From assembly GCF_028765575.1 (NCBI RefSeq), contig NZ_JARACO010000006.1:1-64000 (forward strand): a DNA stretch of 64,000 nt, read 5' to 3'. The DNA is from Aliivibrio sp. S3MY1 (lineage in GTDB: Bacteria > Pseudomonadota > Gammaproteobacteria > Enterobacterales > Vibrionaceae). Position numbers and translations under genes: made by a program. The notes beneath the pieces were generated by a model. The model saw nothing but the letters and a program-made list of their open reading frames with translations. It did no database searches and had not been told where the DNA came from. Positions 1 through 8,835 of this stretch are shown here, in pieces; positions within the stretch are counted from its first letter, which is position 1, and each line of letters starts with the position of its first letter.

Positions 1-1142
1 CACATACCATTGGTTGCGGTAATAAAAATCGTTTTATACCCTGCGGCTTTATAAGGACGTGCTGCCGCTGCGGCCACCTCTACTTTTTGAGCAGAAGAGT
101 GACTGATAGTAGGAACATTACTTTGCCCTAGCATATTCACTAGTGTATTAATGGTTGCTGAAGTCTCTGCTAAAAAACGCTTGAAGACAAAATCAGACTC
201 AAAAGCAGGTCTTAATGCGCCTAATAAATCATTTTCTGGGTAGTTATCTTCAACGAGAACATTGGTGCCCATACCTTCCATAAGCGCCATAACTACATGA
301 GGTTTATTCTCTGCTAAATAGGCATTATAGGGCGTTGTAAATTGCCCCGTTGAATTACCAACCACCTTGGTAAACTGATCTTCAAGCTCTGCTTTGCTTA
401 CTGAGTGGAATTTATTTTGTTTTTTATAATCACTGTTTGCCCACTCCAATGCGATTAATCCATTCGGGGTGATACTGTTAAGCACTTTATAATCAGAGAC
501 TTGTGCGTGGTAACGTTTTAGTGGGTGAGATCCTAATGTGCCCCGAGCAAAAAAGAAGATCGTTAAGATCATCGTAATTACCGATAACGTTGTAAGCCCT
601 TTGTATTGTGGCTTCCATCGCCATTGCTGCATTTTCTTCACTGCTATGCGAATTACAGCTGCAAAAATAAATGCCACTATCACGCTACTAATAAATGATA
701 ATAAGATCGGGCAATCTGACCACGCATTAGCTAATACCGCTTTGGTATCATCATCTATCAAACCAAAGATAAATACATCAATGTGATTGCCATAGGTAAG
801 ATAGTAATAGTAATTACCGATAGAAAAACCAGTAACAAGAAAGAAGATAATCCCTGCGTACCAAGGAATTATTTTTGCAAAGAGGCGATAAGCTTTTGGG
901 AAAATAGCGAGAATCAGACCAATCAGCAGCAATGGTGCAAAACCAATCACTACTATTTTTAAATCAAAGCGTAAACCGGTAAATAGAGCGCGCCATAGAT
1001 CAGCCCCTCGATGCGCAAGTTCTGCAGTATCGACAATATTAGCTAAAAAGACCAATCGACCAACCGATAATATAATTACTGCAATAAAAATGGATAACCA
1101 AATGGCTCGACTGAGTTGTTTGAAATTTTGTTGGAAGGTCAT
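1..1142 (-). CDS. LTA synthase/sulfatase-family membrane phosphotransferase, C-terminus cut by window edge
   Basis: Open frame of about 380 codons with no stop before the left edge, so only the N-terminal part is here. Residues 1-210 hold about five hydrophobic segments (near 14-34, 58-78, 90-112, 145-167 and 183-200), followed by an extracytoplasmic region. A motif HVVMALMEGMGTN near residue 284 resembles the start of the alkaline-phosphatase-like fold in LtaS/MdoB-type enzymes (COG1368), where the nucleophile Thr follows a Glu-rich strand. Such enzymes transfer phosphoglycerol or phosphoethanolamine to glycans or lipids in the periplasm. The ATG at 1142 has only a weak ribosome site (TAGAG). 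It is divergent from the acyltransferase gene. The substrate cannot be told, and the metal-binding residues lie mostly outside the window. Confidence 0.75.
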   Translation of the reverse strand, partial: MTFQQNFKQLSRAIWLSIFIAVIILSVGRLVFLANIVDTAELAHRGADLWRALFTGLRFDLKIVVIGFAPLLLIGLILAIFPKAYRLFAKIIPWYAGIIFFLVTGFSIGNYYYYLTYGNHIDVFIFGLIDDDTKAVLANAWSDCPILLSFISSVIVAFIFAAVIRIAVKKMQQWRWKPQYKGLTTLSVITMILTIFFFARGTLGSHPLKRYHAQVSDYKVLNSITPNGLIALEWANSDYKKQNKFHSVSKAELEDQFTKVVGNSTGQFTTPYNAYLAENKPHVVMALMEGMGTNVLVEDNYPENDLLGALRPAFESDFVFKRFLAETSATINTLVNMLGQSNVPTISHSSAQKVEVAAAAARPYKAAGYKTIFITATNGM

Positions 1143-1308
1143 AATGCTCTACTTTATATTTTTAGCAACTCTAATGAAATGTTCAATTACATTAAGGTAT
1201 AAAAGGGGTAATAGTAATTAATACAAATATTAACAATATTAAATAATCAAAGCCATTACTCCTTTTTACGGTATACTCCGCCGAAATTTACTTAGTACTG
1301 AGGTTATA
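1143..1308. promoter_or_regulatory. Divergent intergenic region
   Basis: AT-rich 166-bp gap between two divergently transcribed envelope genes, so it must hold promoters for both. A TATACT-like -10 candidate lies near 1272 for the acyltransferase. No recognised operator is visible. Confidence 0.4.
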
Positions 1309-3282
1309 ATGGCATCACTAGCCTATCGATCAGATATCAGTGGCTTAAGAGCAATTGCTGTACTGCTTGTCCTTTTATTTCATGTTGGCTTTCAAGGGGT
1401 CCCTGGTGGCTTTGTTGGCGTGGATGTATTTTTTGTCTTATCTGGGTTTTTAATTACGTCTATTATTAATAGAGATTTAATTAATAATACATTTACTTAT
1501 CGCGATTTTTATCTAAAACGCATTAGACGAATTCTACCTGTTTTATTATTTGTTCTCGCAACTACATGTATCATGGCTTGGTTTGTCATGTTTCCTGGTG
1601 ACTATGAGCGCTTAATGCAGGGCGCTGGTTTATCCTTTCTGTCTTTTAGTAATTTTTATTTTAATAATATCACCGATGGATATTGGGGAACAAAAGCAGA
1701 GTCAATTCCATTACTTCATACTTGGTCATTATCTGTAGAGGAGCAATTTTATCTATTATGGCCTGCGATTATGATCGGGCTATTTGCGTTTATTTCTCAA
1801 CAATTTCATCGTTGGATTTTACTCGGGGCAACGTGCGTTTTATTGCTGCTTTCTGAATATATCTCTATTTATGATCCCAATTCAGCGTATTATTTACTTC
1901 CTGCAAGAGCTTTTGAACTTATTATGGGAGCGACGTTAGCTCTGTTTTTACCAAAAATGAGGAAGATAACTCCCACCGTTAACCATCTTTTATCTCTTAT
2001 TGGTTTTGTCGGCATCATATTCACAGCATTGACCTTAAGCAAAAGTGATGTCTTCCCTGGAGTTAATGCCGCCATCGTTTGTTTTTCTACCGTCTTAATA
2101 TTGATTTCAGGTAAAGATGCCGATAATCAAGGGGTTGTAAATCGATTATTATCCAATCCTGCATTAGTTTTTATTGGGCTAATTTCTTACTCTCTCTATT
2201 TATGGCATTGGCCAATAATTGGATTACTCAACTACATGGCTGTAGATAAAACAGTGCCTGTACAGTTTGTTATTATTTCTTCCTCTATCTTGCTCTCTAT
2301 CTTTACTTATTATGCTATTGAGCAAAAATTCAGAGCCGTTTATATATTCTCTTTTAAAAAGACGGCGATTATCTTTCTCGGTATTCCATTTATATTATTG
2401 GCAGCATCTATTATTTATGTCAAAGAAACCAATGGAGCGGCACATCGCTTTTCCTCACAAGGAGATGCATTAATCAATACGTTGCTTTCTCAAACCTATT
2501 CAGATTGCAGAGCACCGTACTGCTCTAAATCGTTTGAAAATAAATTATCAAACCGTGTTAATGATGCTGACTTTCTTGTTATTGGTGATTCTCATGCTGA
2601 GTCATTAGAGGGCTTTGTTAATGTATTAGCCAATGATGCCAATAAGCGTGGAGCGGTCTTATCTCATGGGGGGACGCCTTTCTTAATTGGCGTTGAACGA
2701 TTTGATATAGGAAGAGATGCGGTTCAACCGAGCTTCTCTCAAAAAAATAAAGACAAGTTCGATGCTATAAAAACATTTGAGGGTGACACGGTTATTATGA
2801 CAGGCCGCTACTCACATTATCTTCGTGAAAATAGTGGTGATACTTTTTATTATGAGGGGGATAATACTGAGCATGCGACATCCGTTCGGAACTTTAAACA
2901 CAGCTTTGAAGAAACTATCAAACAAATTATCGCTCTCAATAAACGTCTTATTATTGTAAAAGATGTACCTGAGTTTGATATTGACCGTGCTCGCTGCCCT
3001 GTTTTAAATGACATGCTTGGTATTGAGTTAAACTGTATGGAAAGCATGCCTTTATCTGACGTATTGGAACAAAGAAAGGTAATTTTAGATTTCTTCGAAT
3101 ACATTAAAGTTACCTATCCAGAAGTTTATTTCATTGATATGAAAACGCTAAGTTGTGATTCGACATCATGTTATTTAGATAAAAATGGGATCCCTTTGTA
3201 CCGAGACAGTAACCATATTAATTACATCGGTGCGAAAACATTAGGTGACGTATATTTAAAAACCAATAAAAATCCACTTTAG
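1309..3282 (+). CDS. Acyltransferase 3 (OafA/YrhL type) with C-terminal SGNH domain
   Basis: 657 residues. The N-terminal ~370 residues form a multi-pass membrane acyltransferase-3 domain: RSDISGLRAIAVLLVLLFH at residues 7-25 carries the usual R-A-[IL]-A-V-L and His signature, and GGFVGVDVFFVLSGFLIT follows. About ten hydrophobic helices are present. The C-terminal part (from about residue 400) is periplasmic and starts with VIGDSHAESL, the GDSH block I of SGNH hydrolases, with D-x-x-H late in the chain (DSNHIN). OafA-type proteins O-acetylate lipopolysaccharide O-antigen or other surface glycans. ATG 1309 is preceded by GAGG. Known LPS-modifying roles and the neighbouring membrane phosphotransferase suggest envelope glycan decoration; the exact acceptor is unknown. 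Confidence 0.88.
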   Translation: MASLAYRSDISGLRAIAVLLVLLFHVGFQGVPGGFVGVDVFFVLSGFLITSIINRDLINNTFTYRDFYLKRIRRILPVLLFVLATTCIMAWFVMFPGDYERLMQGAGLSFLSFSNFYFNNITDGYWGTKAESIPLLHTWSLSVEEQFYLLWPAIMIGLFAFISQQFHRWILLGATCVLLLLSEYISIYDPNSAYYLLPARAFELIMGATLALFLPKMRKITPTVNHLLSLIGFVGIIFTALTLSKSDVFPGVNAAIVCFSTVLILISGKDADNQGVVNRLLSNPALVFIGLISYSLYLWHWPIIGLLNYMAVDKTVPVQFVIISSSILLSIFTYYAIEQKFRAVYIFSFKKTAIIFLGIPFILLAASIIYVKETNGAAHRFSSQGDALINTLLSQTYSDCRAPYCSKSFENKLSNRVNDADFLVIGDSHAESLEGFVNVLANDANKRGAVLSHGGTPFLIGVERFDIGRDAVQPSFSQKNKDKFDAIKTFEGDTVIMTGRYSHYLRENSGDTFYYEGDNTEHATSVRNFKHSFEETIKQIIALNKRLIIVKDVPEFDIDRARCPVLNDMLGIELNCMESMPLSDVLEQRKVILDFFEYIKVTYPEVYFIDMKTLSCDSTSCYLDKNGIPLYRDSNHINYIGAKTLGDVYLKTNKNPL

Positions 3283-3286
3283 GATG

Positions 3287-3316
3287 CAGCCCCTGATTGA
3301 TGTTAATTAGGGGCTT
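3287..3316. terminator. Hairpin between convergent acyltransferase gene and mutM
   Basis: AGCCCCT and AGGGGCT form a stem around a short loop between two convergent genes. Neither side has a good T-run, so it is a weak or bidirectional stop signal at best. Confidence 0.4.
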
Positions 3317-3332
3317 CACTTCTACTAAGTAG

Positions 3333-4145
3333 TCATCTTACCTGGCACTTATCACACCAAAATGTATTTCGTTGTCCTATTTTCTCTTCTTGGATCAATG
3401 ACTGACAAATTAAACATGTCTTTCCTGCTCGCCCATACACATGCAACTCTTGTGCAAAATAGCCGGGCTTACCATCGACTTGGTTAAAGTCTTTTAAGGT
3501 GGTTCCGCCTTGCTTAATTGCAGTTTCAAGTACGTTTTTTATTTCACTCACGAGTCTTTGTATTTGCTTTGGCTTCAATGTACCTACTGGTGTCTTAGGA
3601 TGTATCTTTGCCATAAACAATGATTCACTGGCGTAGATATTGCCCACCCCCACCACAACAGCGTTGTTCATAATAAACTGTTTTACGACCGTTTTTTTAT
3701 TCTTCGCTTTTTCTGCTAAATAGTCCGAATTAAATACATCGGTAAGTGGCTCTGGACCAAGTTTAGCAAGTACATCATGTGATACGCCTACTTCAGAATA
3801 TAACCAAGCACCAAACTTACGCGGATCGTTGTAACGAAGAAGTTTGCCGTTATCTAATACAAGATCGACATGATCGTGTTTTACTGGCGGGATCGTCTCA
3901 TCAAGTATTCGTAAACTTCCTGACATGCCAAGATGAATAATTGCTGTGCCTTCTGGGGTATCTATCATTAGATATTTAGCACGACGGCGGATAGATTGAA
4001 TTCTTTGCCCTACGAGTTTTTGTAGCTCTTGTGGGATCGGCCAGCGCAGTTTTTCTGTTCTGACTGTGATCGCTTTGATAGTTTGACCTTGTAGGTGCGG
4101 AGTTATGCCTAAGCGACTGGTTTCGACTTCTGGTAGTTCTGGCAT
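3333..4145 (-). CDS. mutM: Formamidopyrimidine-DNA glycosylase (8-oxoguanine repair)
   Basis: 270 residues, the normal length for MutM/Fpg. It begins MPELPEVE, giving the catalytic Pro1 (after Met removal) and Glu2. The lysine of the conserved strand before [11 protein letters not shown] is present. The C-terminal zinc finger is intact: CLICQ at about 245 and CDKCQ at the end give the four cysteines. It excises oxidised purines (8-oxoG, FapyG) and nicks the abasic site by beta,delta-elimination. ATG 4145 follows AAGGATTAAAA, a good ribosome site. Convergent with the acyltransferase gene; its upstream gap is filled by repeats. Confidence 0.97.
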   Translation of the reverse strand: MPELPEVETSRLGITPHLQGQTIKAITVRTEKLRWPIPQELQKLVGQRIQSIRRRAKYLMIDTPEGTAIIHLGMSGSLRILDETIPPVKHDHVDLVLDNGKLLRYNDPRKFGAWLYSEVGVSHDVLAKLGPEPLTDVFNSDYLAEKAKNKKTVVKQFIMNNAVVVGVGNIYASESLFMAKIHPKTPVGTLKPKQIQRLVSEIKNVLETAIKQGGTTLKDFNQVDGKPGYFAQELHVYGRAGKTCLICQSLIQEEKIGQRNTFWCDKCQVR

Positions 4146-4157
4146 TTTTAATCCTTT

Positions 4158-4440
4158 TAAAAATAAGGTTTCAGGTTTCAGGTTTCAGGAAGATCAAAAG
4201 CGACTCCCCCTGAATCCTGCAAGCGCAGCGTCCTGAAACCTAAAACATTACCACGTCAGTCACGCATGCTCTTATAGTTTCTAGTTAGCTAAGCGTATAG
4301 TCTCTAGTTATTTACTAGCAACCCCTCCCAACCTCCCCTTAGATTGACTTTATCAGCCAAGTAACTATGCCGATAAAGGGGAGGAGCTATAAGCGAGCAC
4401 ACCTGAATCCTGCAAGCGCAGCGTCCTGAAACCTGCTCTT
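4158..4440. repeat. Modular intergenic repeat cluster 1
   Basis: Contains three direct copies of AGGTTTC(AGG) near 4173-4196, a palindromic CCTGAAACC/GGTTTCAGG module with CAAGCGCAGCGTCCTGAAA, an inverted end module (TTATAGTTTCTAGTTAGC at about 4271) and a CT-rich module ending CCGATAAAGGGGAGGAGCTA. Bases 4311-4436 are repeated almost exactly at 5123-5248, on the other side of the small hypothetical gene. The cluster runs directly up to that gene's stop codon. Confidence 0.85.
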
Positions 4441-4896
4441 CTATCTAAACAAATACTCTTCTTTTGCACTCACCGCTATCCATTCCCCTTGCCAGTTCTG
4501 CATCATCCAGAAATTCGGCGCTTGGTAAATCGTCACACGCTGCGGCTCTTCTTGATTTTCTAACCATACTTCTACTGTACTTGGTGCTGATAACTTAGTT
4601 TTTAGTACTTTCACTGACTCTGTATTTAGTACTGTACCTTCCAGAGTAAACCAATGCTCGATAAGTTTAGTCTCTTTCTCTGACGTATCGGAAACAAGAT
4701 CATAATCTGCAAAGTGCATTTTTTGGATAGCGTTAGCACCTTCAAACAAAGGCTGTACACCTGTTACTATTTCTACTTGTTGTTTTGGTTCAAGTAAGTA
4801 GGTTTTGATTAACTGTGGGGCTTGTAGTACGCCAATAAAGAGTAATACAAAGATGATCAACATGTTGTTGTATTTACGGCGTGATGGTTTTTTCAT
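4441..4896 (-). CDS. Hypothetical protein with one N-terminal membrane anchor
   Basis: 151 residues. I do not recognise the family. The N-terminus is basic (MKKPSRRKYNN) and followed by a single hydrophobic segment at about 11-27, so it is probably a bitopic inner-membrane protein with a soluble periplasmic domain. The rest is mixed alpha/beta with no cysteine and ends WQGEWIAVSAKEEYLFR. ATG 4896 has AAGGATTTAAA upstream. It is flanked on both sides by a near-identical 126-bp direct repeat, and its stop codon abuts the repeat block. Codon use looks like the neighbours. It could be a lineage-restricted envelope protein. Confidence 0.7.
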   Translation of the reverse strand: MKKPSRRKYNNMLIIFVLLFIGVLQAPQLIKTYLLEPKQQVEIVTGVQPLFEGANAIQKMHFADYDLVSDTSEKETKLIEHWFTLEGTVLNTESVKVLKTKLSAPSTVEVWLENQEEPQRVTIYQAPNFWMMQNWQGEWIAVSAKEEYLFR

Positions 4897-4912
4897 TTTA
4901 AATCCTTTTTTA

Positions 4913-5250
4913 AAAGCAGAGTTCAGAGGTGAACGTTGTGATTTCAGCGTATGATATTTGAAACGAGAGACTATACGCTGCGCTAACTAGAAACTATAAG
5001 AGAAAAAGCAAGTGCCTCTGAATTCTGCAAGCATAACGATCTGAACTCAAGCTCTAGCTCTACTGCTTTTGATCTTATAGGAGCGAAGCGGTCTAGTTAG
5101 CGCAGCGTATAATTTCTAGTGCTTTACTAGCAACCCCTCCCAGCCTCCCCTTAGATTGACTTTATCAGCCAAGTAACCATGCCGATAAAGGGGAGGAGCT
5201 AGGAGCGAGCACACCTGAAACCTGCAAGCGAAGCGTCCTGAATCCTGCTT
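4913..5250. repeat. Modular intergenic repeat cluster 2
   Basis: Fills the 4897-5329 gap apart from the rpmG terminator. It holds a 154-bp element (4966-5119) with inverted ends (ACGCTGCGCTAACTAG at left, CTAGTTAGCGCAGCGT at right) and a CTGAATTCTGCAAGC core, then the 126-bp CT-rich/GGGGAGGAGCT unit at 5123-5248, which is about 95 percent identical to 4311-4436. No open frame of note. Confidence 0.85.
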
Positions 5251-5267
5251 TTACTGCTCTTCCGCGC

Positions 5268-5298
5268 AAAAAAAAACCCAGCAACAAGGCTGGGTTTT
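5268..5298 (-). terminator. Rho-independent terminator of rpmB-rpmG
   Basis: Read on the minus strand: AACCCAGC, loop CTTGTT, GCTGGGTT and then a run of nine T. It lies 32 bases after the rpmG stop. The stem is perfect. Confidence 0.92.
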
Positions 5299-5329
5299 CA
5301 ATATATCAAAGTTATAATCAGTAATCGAA

Positions 5330-5497
5330 TTACTTGATTTTAGCTTCTTTGTAAAGAACGTGCTGACGTACAACAGGATCAAATTTTTTGATCTCCATTT
5401 TACCAGGCATGTTACGTTTGTTCTTATCAGTTGTGTAGAAGTGACCAGTGTTAGCAGTTGATACTAACTTGATTTTCTCACGTGCGCCTTTAGCCAT
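5330..5497 (-). CDS. rpmG: 50S ribosomal protein L33 (bL33)
   Basis: 55 residues, the usual length. The translation begins [18 protein letters not shown] and ends [10 protein letters not shown], a direct match to bacterial bL33. It is the zinc-independent type: the two CxxC pairs of the zinc-binding form are absent. ATG at 5497 follows AAGAGGAATCTGAAAA. It is 14 bases downstream of the rpmB stop, so the two form the standard rpmBG operon, closed by the terminator at 5268-5298. Confidence 0.97.
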   Translation of the reverse strand: MAKGAREKIKLVSTANTGHFYTTDKNKRNMPGKMEIKKFDPVVRQHVLYKEAKIK

Positions 5498-5511
5498 TTT
5501 TCAGATTCCTC

Positions 5512-5748
5512 TTAAACGTTCTCACCACGAGCACGCATTTCAGAAAGAACGACATCGATGCCTTTCTTATCAATGATACGCATACCTTTAGCGGTAAGAC
5601 GAAGTTTAACGAAGCGTTTTTCGCTTTCTACCCAGAAACGATGAGTTTGTAGGTTCGGCAGAAAACGACGCTTGGTGGCATTTTTTGCGTGTGAGCGGTT
5701 GTTACCAACTGCAGGACGCTTACCAGTTACTTGGCATACTCGGGACAT
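5512..5748 (-). CDS. rpmB: 50S ribosomal protein L28 (bL28)
   Basis: 78 residues from ATG 5748, starting [17 protein letters not shown], the conserved start of bL28. A longer frame begins five codons upstream, but GGAG lies at the right distance before 5748, and the family starts at MSRVCQ. It sits in the large subunit near the E site. First gene of the rpmB-rpmG operon, with a clear sigma-70 promoter about 100 bases upstream. Confidence 0.97.
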   Translation of the reverse strand: MSRVCQVTGKRPAVGNNRSHAKNATKRRFLPNLQTHRFWVESEKRFVKLRLTAKGMRIIDKKGIDVVLSEMRARGENV

Positions 5749-5851
5749 TGCTGTCTTCTCCAAATCGTTTCAGCTCGATATCACCTTGGTGGCAAAAAAC
5801 CACTAAAAATTTCAGATGAAATTAATAATTCAAGGCTATCAAAGGTCGCGC

Positions 5852-5880
5852 ATTATACTAACTGAATGCGCATTGCTCAA
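5852..5880 (-). promoter_or_regulatory. Sigma-70 promoter of rpmB-rpmG
   Basis: On the minus strand TTGAGC (-35), exactly 17 bases, then TATAAT (-10, perfect consensus). This strong promoter fits a ribosomal protein operon; it lies about 100 bases before the rpmB ATG. Confidence 0.8.
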
Positions 5881-5943
5881 GACCCAAAGGGATCCTTTTT
5901 ACTATTTTTTGTGTTTTTTTTATCCAATCGGTCAAAAAAACAC

Positions 5944-6618
5944 TCAAATCCATCCTCTTTCGGCAAAAGAGACGATTTCTCCATCGCCAATCACAAAATG
6001 ATCGAGGACTCGGATATCAACCAATTCTACTGCATCTGAGATACGTTTTGTTATCCTTCTGTCAGCTTGACTTGGCTCTGCGACACCTGATGGGTGATTA
6101 TGCGCTAAAATGATGGCGGCTGCATTATAATCTATCGATCTTTTTACAACTTCTCTTGGATAGACCGCTGCGGCATCAATTGTACCTTCAAATAAAACCT
6201 CCCCTTTTAGCACTCGATGTTGATTATCAAGAAAAAGAACATAGAAGGCTTCTCGATGCCGATCTCTTAATATTCGAGTTAAATAACGCTTGGTGTGTTC
6301 AGGACTGGTGATCGCATCTTCTTTTTCAATTTTTTCCAATAAATAGCGTTCTGTCATTTCAACCACGGCTTGCAGCTGAGCAAATTTTGCCGAGCCTAAT
6401 CCTTTATGGCTGCAAAATTCATCTTCATTTGAGCCCAACAACTTTCTTAAAGAACCAAATTCTTTTAATAACTTATCAGCCAATTCAATTGCATTCATTC
6501 CCTTAATGCCGGTGCGAAGGAAAATAGCTAACAACTCAGCATCGGTTAATGATTTTGGCCCTAGGGCGAGTAACTTCTCTCTTGGACGGGATTCCTCTGG
6601 CAGGTTCATTAAAGACAT
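5944..6618 (-). CDS. radC: RadC family JAB/MPN-domain protein
   Basis: 224 residues. The N-terminal third is helical with an HhH-like segment ([16 protein letters not shown]). The C-terminal half is the JAB1/MPN fold with the full metal-binding motif HNHPSG...SQAD (HxHx7SxxD). The cellular role is unsettled; the old link to recombinational repair in E. coli was withdrawn. Divergent from coaBC, as in E. coli. Two in-frame ATGs (6618 and 6609) are possible starts. Confidence 0.93.
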   Translation of the reverse strand: MSLMNLPEESRPREKLLALGPKSLTDAELLAIFLRTGIKGMNAIELADKLLKEFGSLRKLLGSNEDEFCSHKGLGSAKFAQLQAVVEMTERYLLEKIEKEDAITSPEHTKRYLTRILRDRHREAFYVLFLDNQHRVLKGEVLFEGTIDAAAVYPREVVKRSIDYNAAAIILAHNHPSGVAEPSQADRRITKRISDAVELVDIRVLDHFVIGDGEIVSFAERGWI

Positions 6619-6834
6619 AAATGGCTCAGGTAATGATTAATATTTACACAGGTTACAATCAATTCTCTGACCTTACCTTTCTCTCTCCCTAGCCTTCGAC
6701 CAACTTCAAAGCTTGATTGCAATTATGTTTTTGCTCATTTACTTACATCAAGAGATTGAAGTGCATCACTCTGAAAAAAAATTATGCTATGGTTAGCGCA
6801 TTAATAGTGAATCACTTAAAAGGTAAGTCGCGTC

Positions 6835-8055
6835 ATGGCATCTCTCTCAGGAAAACGTATTCTTCTTGGTATTAGTGGCGGCATTGCTGCTTATAAATGT
6901 GCAGAGCTCACTCGTCGACTTATCGAGCATGGCGCTGAGGTTCGTGTTGTGATGACAACCGCTGCCAAAGAGTTTATTACGCCTCTGACAATGCAAGCCG
7001 TCTCTGGTCACCCTGTTGCTGACAGTTTATTGGATCCTGCGGCAGAAGCGTCGATGGGGCACATTGAACTGGCTAAATGGGCTGATATTGTATTACTTGC
7101 TCCAGCTACGGCCGATTTAATCGCAAGAATGGCAGCAGGCATGGGTAACGATTTATTAAGTACGTTGGTGCTTGCGACAGATTCTCCTATTGCGGTATCT
7201 CCTGCGATGAATCAACAAATGTATGCCAATCTAGCGACTCAGGAGAACATTGCGACACTGGCTCGCCGTGGTATGCATATTTGGGGTCCTGCCGCTGGTC
7301 AACAAGCCTGTGGTGATGTGGGTATGGGCAGAATGCTTGAACCTATGGATCTGGTGCATTTGTGTGCCGATTTTTTTCAAAAAGATGAAGACAAACCTCT
7401 TTATGGCCAGTCTTTATTAATCACAGCAGGTCCAACTCGTGAAGCGCTTGATCCAGTTCGCTACATCTCAAATCACAGCTCAGGAAAAATGGGGTTTGCC
7501 ATTGCAGAGGCTGCTGCGCAATTAGGAGCAAAAGTCACTTTAATTAGTGGCCCGGTAGGTTTAGCTACTCCTGCTAATGTTGAACGTATTGATATTGAAA
7601 GTGCTGAACAGATGCATAATGCCGTCATGAGTAACGCGTCATCCCACTCACTCTTTATTGCCTGTGCTGCGGTGGCTGATTTTAGACCAAGCCAAGTTGC
7701 TACTCAAAAAATGAAGAAAACCGCCGATAATGACGGTATGACTATCACAATGGTGAAAAACCCTGATATTGTGGCTTCGGTTGCCGCAATGGCTGAACAA
7801 CGCCCATTTACGGTTGGTTTTGCTGCAGAAACGCAAGATGTAGAAAAATATGCACGTAGTAAGTTAGAGCGTAAGAATTTAGATATGATCTGCGCTAATG
7901 ATGTCTCCATTCAAGGTCAAGGCTTTAATAGCGACAACAATGCGCTTCATCTGTATTGGAAAGGCGGCGATAAAGCTTTACCGTTAACGGCGAAATCAGA
8001 GTTGGGTAAGGCGATTATGTTGGAAATAGTTGAAAGACTAGAGACTAGAGACTAG
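6835..8055 (+). CDS. coaBC: Bifunctional phosphopantothenoylcysteine decarboxylase / phosphopantothenate-cysteine ligase
   Basis: 406 residues. The CoaC domain (1-190) has the flavin-binding start [23 protein letters not shown] with the catalytic Asn, and the active-site Cys in [13 protein letters not shown]. The CoaB domain (190-400) has [18 protein letters not shown] and the KNPDI loop. Together they turn 4'-phosphopantothenate and cysteine into 4'-phosphopantetheine for coenzyme A. The last codons (LETRD, stop) are read from a tandem GACTAGA repeat, so a repeat has replaced or trimmed the native 3' end. AAGG lies before ATG 6835. Divergent from radC. Confidence 0.97.
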   Translation: MASLSGKRILLGISGGIAAYKCAELTRRLIEHGAEVRVVMTTAAKEFITPLTMQAVSGHPVADSLLDPAAEASMGHIELAKWADIVLLAPATADLIARMAAGMGNDLLSTLVLATDSPIAVSPAMNQQMYANLATQENIATLARRGMHIWGPAAGQQACGDVGMGRMLEPMDLVHLCADFFQKDEDKPLYGQSLLITAGPTREALDPVRYISNHSSGKMGFAIAEAAAQLGAKVTLISGPVGLATPANVERIDIESAEQMHNAVMSNASSHSLFIACAAVADFRPSQVATQKMKKTADNDGMTITMVKNPDIVASVAAMAEQRPFTVGFAAETQDVEKYARSKLERKNLDMICANDVSIQGQGFNSDNNALHLYWKGGDKALPLTAKSELGKAIMLEIVERLETRD

Positions 8056-8077
8056 AGACTAGAGACTAGAGACTATA
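8036..8077. repeat. Tandem heptamer GACTAGA overlapping the end of coaBC
   Basis: Five perfect copies of GACTAGA, then GACTATA. Because the period is 7, the coaBC frame meets TAG in the third copy. The unit is the left-end motif (CTAGAGACTAGA/CTATA) of the intergenic repeat family. Confidence 0.95.
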
Positions 8078-8083
8078 AAAGCA

Positions 8084-8205
8084 GAATTCAGATCGGTCGC
8101 AAGCTCCCTTGCAGAGTTCAGAAATGATCGCTGTAATAGCAACGTTCTCCTCTGAACTCTGCAAGCGAAGCGATCTGAACTCTTATAAAAACAGCTCTTA
8201 AAAAT
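8084..8205. repeat. Intergenic repeat, GATCGGTCGCAAG palindrome type
   Basis: Imperfect inverted repeat: CAGATCGGTCGCAAGCTCCC... on the left and CTGCAAGCGAAGCGATCTG on the right around a GATCGCTGTAATAGCAACG centre. The same module recurs at 13155, 15724, 19284, 34731 and 56273. It occupies the coaBC-slmA gap, where many gammaproteobacteria carry dut. Confidence 0.85.
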
Positions 8206-8226
8206 AAAAAAGACAAAGGAACCACA

Positions 8227-8817
8227 ATGACGACAACAAAAAAAACAAATCGTCGTGATGAAATATTACAAGCGTTAGCACAAATGTTGGAATCAAACGA
8301 AGGTGCTTCACGCATTACTACCGCAAAACTTGCTAAACAAGTTGGCGTTTCTGAAGCGGCGTTATATCGCCACTTTCCAAGCAAAGCAAAAATGTTTGAA
8401 GGCTTGATTGAGTTTATTGAAGACTCTTTATTCTCTCGTATTAATCGAATTATTGAAGATGAAAAAGATACCTTAAAACGCATTGAACTATTATTAAAAC
8501 TTCTACTGGCGTTTGCTGAACGTAATCCGGGATTAACTCGAATTATGACAGGCCACGCATTGATGTTTGAAAATGAGCGTCTTCGCGAACGTATTAATCA
8601 AATCTTCGAACGTATTGAACTGCAATTTAAGCAGATATTACGTGAACGTATGATACGTGAAGGTAAAGCATTCCCTGTTGATGAGGCAATCCTAGCCGCT
8701 CAACTTGTTGGTCAAATTGAAGGCTGCTTCTGTCGCTTCGTGCGCTCTGATTTCAAATACCAACCAACCGCAAACTTTAATGAGTATTGGGCGCTATTAA
8801 GTGCTCAGATCCAATAG
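8227..8817 (+). CDS. slmA: Nucleoid occlusion factor SlmA (TetR family)
   Basis: 196 residues, as in E. coli SlmA. The N-terminal TetR-type helix-turn-helix reads [31 protein letters not shown] at about 39-68. The C-terminal helical domain matches the FtsZ-interacting part of SlmA. Bound to its chromosomal sites, it blocks Z-ring assembly over the nucleoid. ATG 8227 follows AAGGAACCACA. The lpxL gene starts 18 bases after its stop, so the two are probably co-transcribed. Confidence 0.96.
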   Translation: MTTTKKTNRRDEILQALAQMLESNEGASRITTAKLAKQVGVSEAALYRHFPSKAKMFEGLIEFIEDSLFSRINRIIEDEKDTLKRIELLLKLLLAFAERNPGLTRIMTGHALMFENERLRERINQIFERIELQFKQILRERMIREGKAFPVDEAILAAQLVGQIEGCFCRFVRSDFKYQPTANFNEYWALLSAQIQ

Positions 8818-8835
8818 TTTTAAAAAATTAGGTTT

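Noticed and set aside
538-786. 82-codon plus-strand frame in the first kilobase
   Set aside because: Antisense to the membrane phosphotransferase gene, whose long frame and hydrophobic pattern are convincing.
4158-5250. Possible CRISPR array
   Set aside because: Repeats are not evenly spaced, spacers are not unique 30-40-mers, and no cas genes are present.
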